A stretch of DNA of 8,705 bases from Ktedonobacter sp. (GTDB lineage: Bacteria; Chloroflexota; Ktedonobacteria; Ktedonobacterales; Ktedonobacteraceae): the NCBI GenBank assembly GCA_003450555.1, contig DMFQ01000403.1:1-8705 (forward strand), read 5' to 3'. The notes beneath the pieces were generated by a model, which made no database searches, was not told the origin of the DNA, and worked only from the letters and a program-made list of their open reading frames with translations. How positions within the stretch are numbered: position 1 is the first letter of the stretch; the number at the start of each line of letters is the position of its first letter. Shown in pieces: positions 5,932 through 8,705 of this stretch. A program made the position numbers and the translations under genes.

Positions 5932-6372
5932 ATGCGAGAGAAAACTTCGAACAAGAATGCCCTCTTGCGTCTCACTCTTCCGCTTCCCCCTAGTATCAAC
6001 GAACAATACGCCACGGTTGACGGACATCGCGTTAGCACCATGGTAGCCCGTCAGTTTAAACGCCAGGTGCGAGACGCACTTCACTCCCTCGAACGACAGG
6101 AAGTAATACATGACGAACTACGCAATTCACTACGCCAAAACTACCTGGCTCTATTTCTTGACTTCTACTTCACCACCCCACTGAAACGGGACCTCGATGG
6201 AGGTCTCAAAATCACACAGGATGCTCTCTGTGAAGGACTCGGACTGAACGATAATCGGGTAGTCGATATCCATTTGGTTAAACATATCGATCCTCTTCAT
6301 CCACGTCTTTATGTCGAGTTAGAGGCAGTATCCACGTGGCAGTTTGACAAGGAATACAAACTTCTCACTTGA
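5932..6372 (+). CDS. RusA-like crossover junction endodeoxyribonuclease
   Basis: RusA enzymes are small homodimeric nucleases that cut Holliday junctions using a cluster of acidic residues. This 146-residue protein is close to the usual length (about 120-150). It opens with the family's LPLPPSINEQY segment (16-26), where RusA proteins have 'PPSxNxxY'. The active-site region KRDLDGGLKITQDAL (85-99) supplies D87, D89 and K93, and GLNDNRVVD (104-112) supplies D107. The Asn that normally follows the second Asp (DxDN) is Gly90 here, while the acidic residues and Lys are kept, so activity remains likely. AGGAG lies six bases before the ATG. The gene is divergent from the zinc-ribbon operon and has no phage genes beside it in this window. 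RusA genes are often phage-derived, so ancient acquisition is possible. A leftward 93-residue frame opposite it has no supporting features. Confidence 0.85.
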   Translation: MREKTSNKNALLRLTLPLPPSINEQYATVDGHRVSTMVARQFKRQVRDALHSLERQEVIHDELRNSLRQNYLALFLDFYFTTPLKRDLDGGLKITQDALCEGLGLNDNRVVDIHLVKHIDPLHPRLYVELEAVSTWQFDKEYKLLT

Positions 6373-6388
6373 ACAGTTACTTTTCCCC

Positions 6389-6417
6389 TTGTCTTCATAC
6401 CAGACCTTCATTAGAAT
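6389..6417 (+). promoter_or_regulatory. Probable promoter of the DUF92 gene
   Basis: TTGTCT (6389-6394, four of six) and TAGAAT (6412-6417, five of six) are separated by 17 bases in the 105-base gap after the RusA-like gene. A start near 6424 leaves a leader of about 54 bases before ATG 6478, with AGAGG as ribosome-binding site. Readthrough from the RusA gene is also possible, because I see no strong terminator between them. Confidence 0.4.
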
Positions 6418-6477
6418 AAAACTGGTTACGATAGCATTCTGTAACAAAAGCACCACAAATTCTTAGAGGTACTAGAT

Positions 6478-7416
6478 ATGTTTCGACTCCCAATTGTAGA
6501 CGTGCCAACAGCTCCCACTACGATTACCTCTTCTTTACAAAACGATGTCGTAAACAAAAGTAGAGCCAGAAATCACGCGAGAGGTAGCAGACTCCTGCTT
6601 GGTTTACTTTTAAGTACCGGTATCGGCTTGTTAGCCTATCGTCGTCGCTCACTCAGCCGCAGTGGCGTAGCAGGAGCAATAGGTACAGGCACAACGACCT
6701 TTGGTATGGGAGGCTGGTCCTGGGGCCTTGCGTTGATCTTCTTCTTTGTTTCCTCCAGTATCTTTTCACATTTTCGCGCACGAGATAAAGCTAATACCGC
6801 TGCTGACAAGTTCAGCAAGGGATCCCGGCGCGATCTCACTCAGGTAGGCGCTAATGGAGGGGTTGCTACTCTATTTGCCTTGAGTTATGGGTTGGTATCC
6901 TCTCGCTTCCTGCGCAAAGTCTGCCTGGCAGGTTTTGCAGGGGCTTTAGCTACCGCCAACGCCGATACCTGGGCGACCGAGTTAGGCATTCTCAGTCCCC
7001 AGCGGCCACGGCTGATTACCACGGGCGAACTTGTCGCGCCCGGCACCTCTGGGGGTATAACGCCTCTCGGTACAGCGGCTGCCGCTGGAGGTGCATTGGC
7101 GCTAGGAGCGGTCTTCTGGCTACTACAGCGCTGCCAGAGGTCTCTTGTCGCTCTGCCACTTATCGCGCTGGTAAGTGGATTAGCTGGGAGCATGTTTGAT
7201 AGTTTTCTGGGGGCAACCGTACAGGCCATGTATTACTGCCCCCACTGTCAGAAGGAGACTGAGCAGCGTGTTCACAGCTGCGGGACAAGGACTCAACCAC
7301 TGCGCGGCGTATCCTGGCTCAATAATGATGTAGTGAACTTCTCCGCCACGCTCTGTGGTGGGCTACTTGCGATGGCAATGCAGGCAGGAGCACAAGTACG
7401 GCTGAGAGCAAAATAA
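6478..7416 (+). CDS. DUF92 family integral membrane protein
   Basis: The 312-residue protein carries the DUF92 (TIGR00297-type) signatures in order. These are the RDKANTAADKFSKGSRRD loop (102-119) followed by QVGANGG (122-128), ADTWATELG (162-170), GTSGGITPLG (189-198), DSFLGATVQ (241-249) and LNNDVVNF (281-288). Hydrophobic segments near 38-54, 80-96, 125-141, 146-161, 193-215, 222-240 and 288-302 indicate a multi-spanning inner-membrane protein. Between the last two, C254-x2-C257 and H266-x-C268 form a conserved family cluster that could bind metal. The plant homologue VTE6 is a phytyl-phosphate kinase of tocopherol and phylloquinone synthesis. For bacterial members the substrate is not established, though a prenyl- or lipid-phosphate role is a fair guess. 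The first 35 residues look like a poorly conserved cytoplasmic extension. AGAGG lies eight bases before the ATG. The following membrane-protein gene is 78 bases downstream. Confidence 0.88.
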   Translation: MFRLPIVDVPTAPTTITSSLQNDVVNKSRARNHARGSRLLLGLLLSTGIGLLAYRRRSLSRSGVAGAIGTGTTTFGMGGWSWGLALIFFFVSSSIFSHFRARDKANTAADKFSKGSRRDLTQVGANGGVATLFALSYGLVSSRFLRKVCLAGFAGALATANADTWATELGILSPQRPRLITTGELVAPGTSGGITPLGTAAAAGGALALGAVFWLLQRCQRSLVALPLIALVSGLAGSMFDSFLGATVQAMYYCPHCQKETEQRVHSCGTRTQPLRGVSWLNNDVVNFSATLCGGLLAMAMQAGAQVRLRAK

Positions 7417-7494
7417 TACCCTACAGCATACCGCATTTCGTCTCTAGAGAGGACTTGTATTAAGTATTTAGCATCTATATATAAGGAAAAAGAA

Positions 7495-7968
7495 ATGAAG
7501 GTTATCAATAGAATCATTTCCCGGCGCTGGCGTCCTGAACGGGCGGCAGTGGTTGGCCTGCTCGCTACGACAGCATATAGTATCGCCATGGAAGGGGACA
7601 TGTCCATTACCGGAAACCGTTTCAGCGATGTACGCTTCATCCAGGGTTTGATGGGAGCACGGGCTGCAACACTCAAAAGGTTTCTGCTATTCGCCTGGAT
7701 TCTGCATATGCTCAATGGAGTTGCTTTAGCGGAACTGTACGCCGCCGTCTTCAAACGTTTTCTGCCTGGGCCAGACTGGCTGAAAGGGGCGATTTTCGGC
7801 GAATTGTTCATTGTTTCCGCCTGGTGGCTGACTCCACTTGCTGATAAATATCACCCTTTGATCCAGAGCGGAGAACTCCCCAAACTCGCCAATCGCACAT
7901 CATTCATCCAGAATATTGTCCGCCATCTTGTCTTCGGTCTGGCCTTAGGAATCCTTTACAGAGATTAG
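7495..7968 (+). CDS. Small integral membrane protein of unknown function
   Basis: I do not recognise the family with confidence. The 157-residue protein has a basic N-terminus (KVINRIISRRWRPER) and probable membrane helices near 16-32, 62-86, 96-113 and 140-155. Notable positions are the charged loop EGDMSITGNRFSDVRF (33-48), which suggests a conserved face, and WWLTPLADKYHP (110-121) after the third helix. By architecture it recalls small DUF-type membrane proteins in which Gly-rich helices surround charged loops (YagU/DUF6789-like), but I cannot assign it. AAGGA lies seven bases before ATG 7495, which supports the start. It follows the DUF92 gene by 78 bases with no strong terminator, so the two may be cotranscribed. 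It ends at a convergent terminator. Confidence 0.75.
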   Translation: MKVINRIISRRWRPERAAVVGLLATTAYSIAMEGDMSITGNRFSDVRFIQGLMGARAATLKRFLLFAWILHMLNGVALAELYAAVFKRFLPGPDWLKGAIFGELFIVSAWWLTPLADKYHPLIQSGELPKLANRTSFIQNIVRHLVFGLALGILYRD

Positions 7969-8003
7969 AACACGACCCGCAGGCGAGCCTCTTTTATATA
8001 CAA

Positions 8004-8040
8004 ACAGGTCCACCCACGAATAAGCCAGGGGCGGACCTGT
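8004..8040. terminator. Bidirectional terminator between convergent genes
   Basis: ACAGGTCC (8004-8011) pairs with GGACCTGT (8033-8040). After one mismatch, CCC (8013-8015) pairs with GGG (8029-8031), giving a strong 11-bp stem with a 13-base loop. It sits between the rightward gene ending at 7968 and the leftward gene ending at 8068. The bases after the stem are only moderately T-rich on either strand (TTTGTATAT leftward, ATTCTTTGTT rightward). The position makes termination in both directions the natural reading. Confidence 0.65.
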
Positions 8041-8067
8041 CTCCACAATTCTTTGTTATAACTTCAG

Positions 8068-8436
8068 CTACACCCAGTAGCGCACAAAATCGCTAACGAA
8101 GGGCAGACGATAGTCTTCCTTCACAAAGGCCATGACCATCAACCAGACCCATAGGATAATTGTCACCCACCAGAGCACGGAGAGGAGTAAGCCAAGGCCA
8201 GCGCTCGTCAACCACCCAAGTAGAGGAATCCAGGCCAGGAAGCCTTTTAAGAGAGAGATGGCAAACACAAGTATCGATAGTGAGCCAAAAGTGACCATTG
8301 ATTGCACAGCGTGCCAGCGCACATTGCGATTCTTTTCCAGAAAGAACAGGATTAAACCCGAAACCCACCCGAGCGAATAGGCCAGTACTCGTTCCAGGCG
8401 CTCATCAAATCCAAGAGATGTCATTCTATTCATCAT
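8068..8436 (-). CDS. DUF4870/Tic20-like membrane protein
   Basis: The 122-residue protein fits the DUF4870/Tic20-like group of small four-helix membrane proteins. A short soluble N-terminus (LGFDERLERVLAYSLGW) leads into helices near 16-33, 43-63, 67-88 and 88-105. The hallmark loop between the first two helices, FFLEKNRNVRWHAVQS (31-46), corresponds to the 'R.HA.Qs' motif of the family. The C-terminal VKEDYRLPFVSDFVRYWV resembles the usual 'G+.y+lPii' ending. The bacterial function is unknown; the plant relative Tic20 belongs to the chloroplast import machinery. The start is ATG 8436 because AGGAGG lies exactly seven bases upstream. A longer in-frame start at 8505 would add 23 residues that read through this ribosome-binding site. 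It converges with the rightward membrane-protein gene at 7968. Confidence 0.8.
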   Translation of the reverse strand: MMNRMTSLGFDERLERVLAYSLGWVSGLILFFLEKNRNVRWHAVQSMVTFGSLSILVFAISLLKGFLAWIPLLGWLTSAGLGLLLSVLWWVTIILWVWLMVMAFVKEDYRLPFVSDFVRYWV

Positions 8437-8575
8437 ATTTTTTCCTCCTACCATTACTCCGTTATATTCTACAGTGTATACGCAGAGAAGGGGGACATGT
8501 TGCAAGACGCTGTATCACCAAATAATGATCCTTCCTATCCCATTCCCGCGTTCATCATAGGCCACTAAGTACCAA

Positions 8576-8606
8576 TTTTTGGCCAGATTGATAGAATTGC
8601 CAAAAA
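8576..8606. repeat. 8-bp inverted repeat upstream of the right-end promoter
   Basis: TTTTTGGC (8576-8583) and GCCAAAAA (8599-8606) are exact reverse complements around a 15-base spacer. The T-run comes before and the A-run after the GC part, the wrong polarity for an intrinsic terminator on either strand, so a protein-binding site is more likely. It lies 27 bases upstream of a -10 hexamer. The surrounding 8437-8705 stretch contains no coding region I can support. Confidence 0.4.
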
Positions 8607-8629
8607 AGGATGATTTTTGATTTGTTTTG

Positions 8630-8638
8630 TGTTATACT
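8630..8638 (+). promoter_or_regulatory. Extended -10 promoter pointing out of the window
   Basis: TG-T-TATACT (8630-8638) is an extended -10 element with five of six core bases. The preceding 25 bases are T-rich and no good -35 is present at 16-18 bases, as is usual for extended -10 promoters. Downstream, AGGAG at 8668-8672 could serve a start just inside or beyond the right edge, but no open frame can be judged from the remaining bases. Confidence 0.4.
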
Positions 8639-8705
8639 CAGTGAGCGTTGTATAGTGCATTGTTGCTAGGAGTAGATAGTCTATTGCAAGCCGCGCGATA
8701 CACGA

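Noticed and set aside
5830..6111. Leftward 93-codon frame overlapping the RusA-like gene start
   Set aside because: It has some hydrophobic residues but no ribosome-binding site, covers the divergent promoter region and is antisense to a clearly identified family.
7441..7450. TCTCTAGAGA palindrome as a terminator after the DUF92 gene
   Set aside because: A 10-base perfect palindrome leaves no loop for a hairpin, and no T-run follows.
6885..7811. Leftward open frames (114 and 172 codons) opposite the DUF92 and small membrane-protein genes
   Set aside because: Antisense to genes with clear ribosome-binding sites and membrane-protein composition; no own signals.

Overview
The window looks like a stretch of chromosome from a Ktedonobacter-like member of the Chloroflexota. 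This is an inference from protein character: an Rpn-family nuclease with a typical ktedonobacterial N-terminus and 'ARGEAKG' tail, an orphan MutL/GlmL-like ATPase next to a zinc-ribbon protein with LPxW repeats, and a DUF4870-like membrane protein. No rRNA, tRNA, CRISPR array or transposase was seen. I found eight protein genes, one of them frameshifted.

Left part (1-1338): a perfect 23-bp inverted repeat (1-51) lies beyond the 3' end of a leftward Rpn-family PD-(D/E)XK nuclease gene (90-1077). That gene carries a +1 frameshift in a four-base homopolymer (960-963). The 261-bp AT-rich gap upstream of it holds a plausible leftward promoter and, against the next gene's stop codon, three perfect DnaA boxes (1283-1335). 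Two of the boxes form a 12-bp inverted repeat that could also be a terminator.

Central operon (1339-5762, leftward): three closely spaced genes. They encode (i) a zinc-ribbon protein with a long disordered body and six copies of a 17-residue LPxW motif, (ii) a two-lobed actin-like (ASKHA) ATPase of the MutL/GlmL type, and (iii) a protein with a biotinyl/lipoyl-like segment and a C-terminal KOW-like domain. No glutamate mutase subunit is present, so the classical MutL context is missing. I consider this operon the best candidate for an undescribed system. The repeats could be docking peptides for the ATPase, as the FtsZ C-terminal peptide docks on actin-like FtsA; this is an inference.

Divergent junction (5763-5931): the operon and a rightward RusA-like resolvase gene (5932-6372) appear to be read from back-to-back promoters whose -35 hexamers overlap by five bases. 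A small palindrome sits at the leftward -10/start region.

Right part (6373-8705): a DUF92 membrane protein (6478-7416) and a small multi-spanning membrane protein (7495-7968) run rightward. They converge on a leftward DUF4870/Tic20-like membrane protein (8068-8436), with a likely bidirectional terminator between them. The last 269 bases hold no gene I can support, only an inverted repeat and an extended -10 promoter pointing out of the window.
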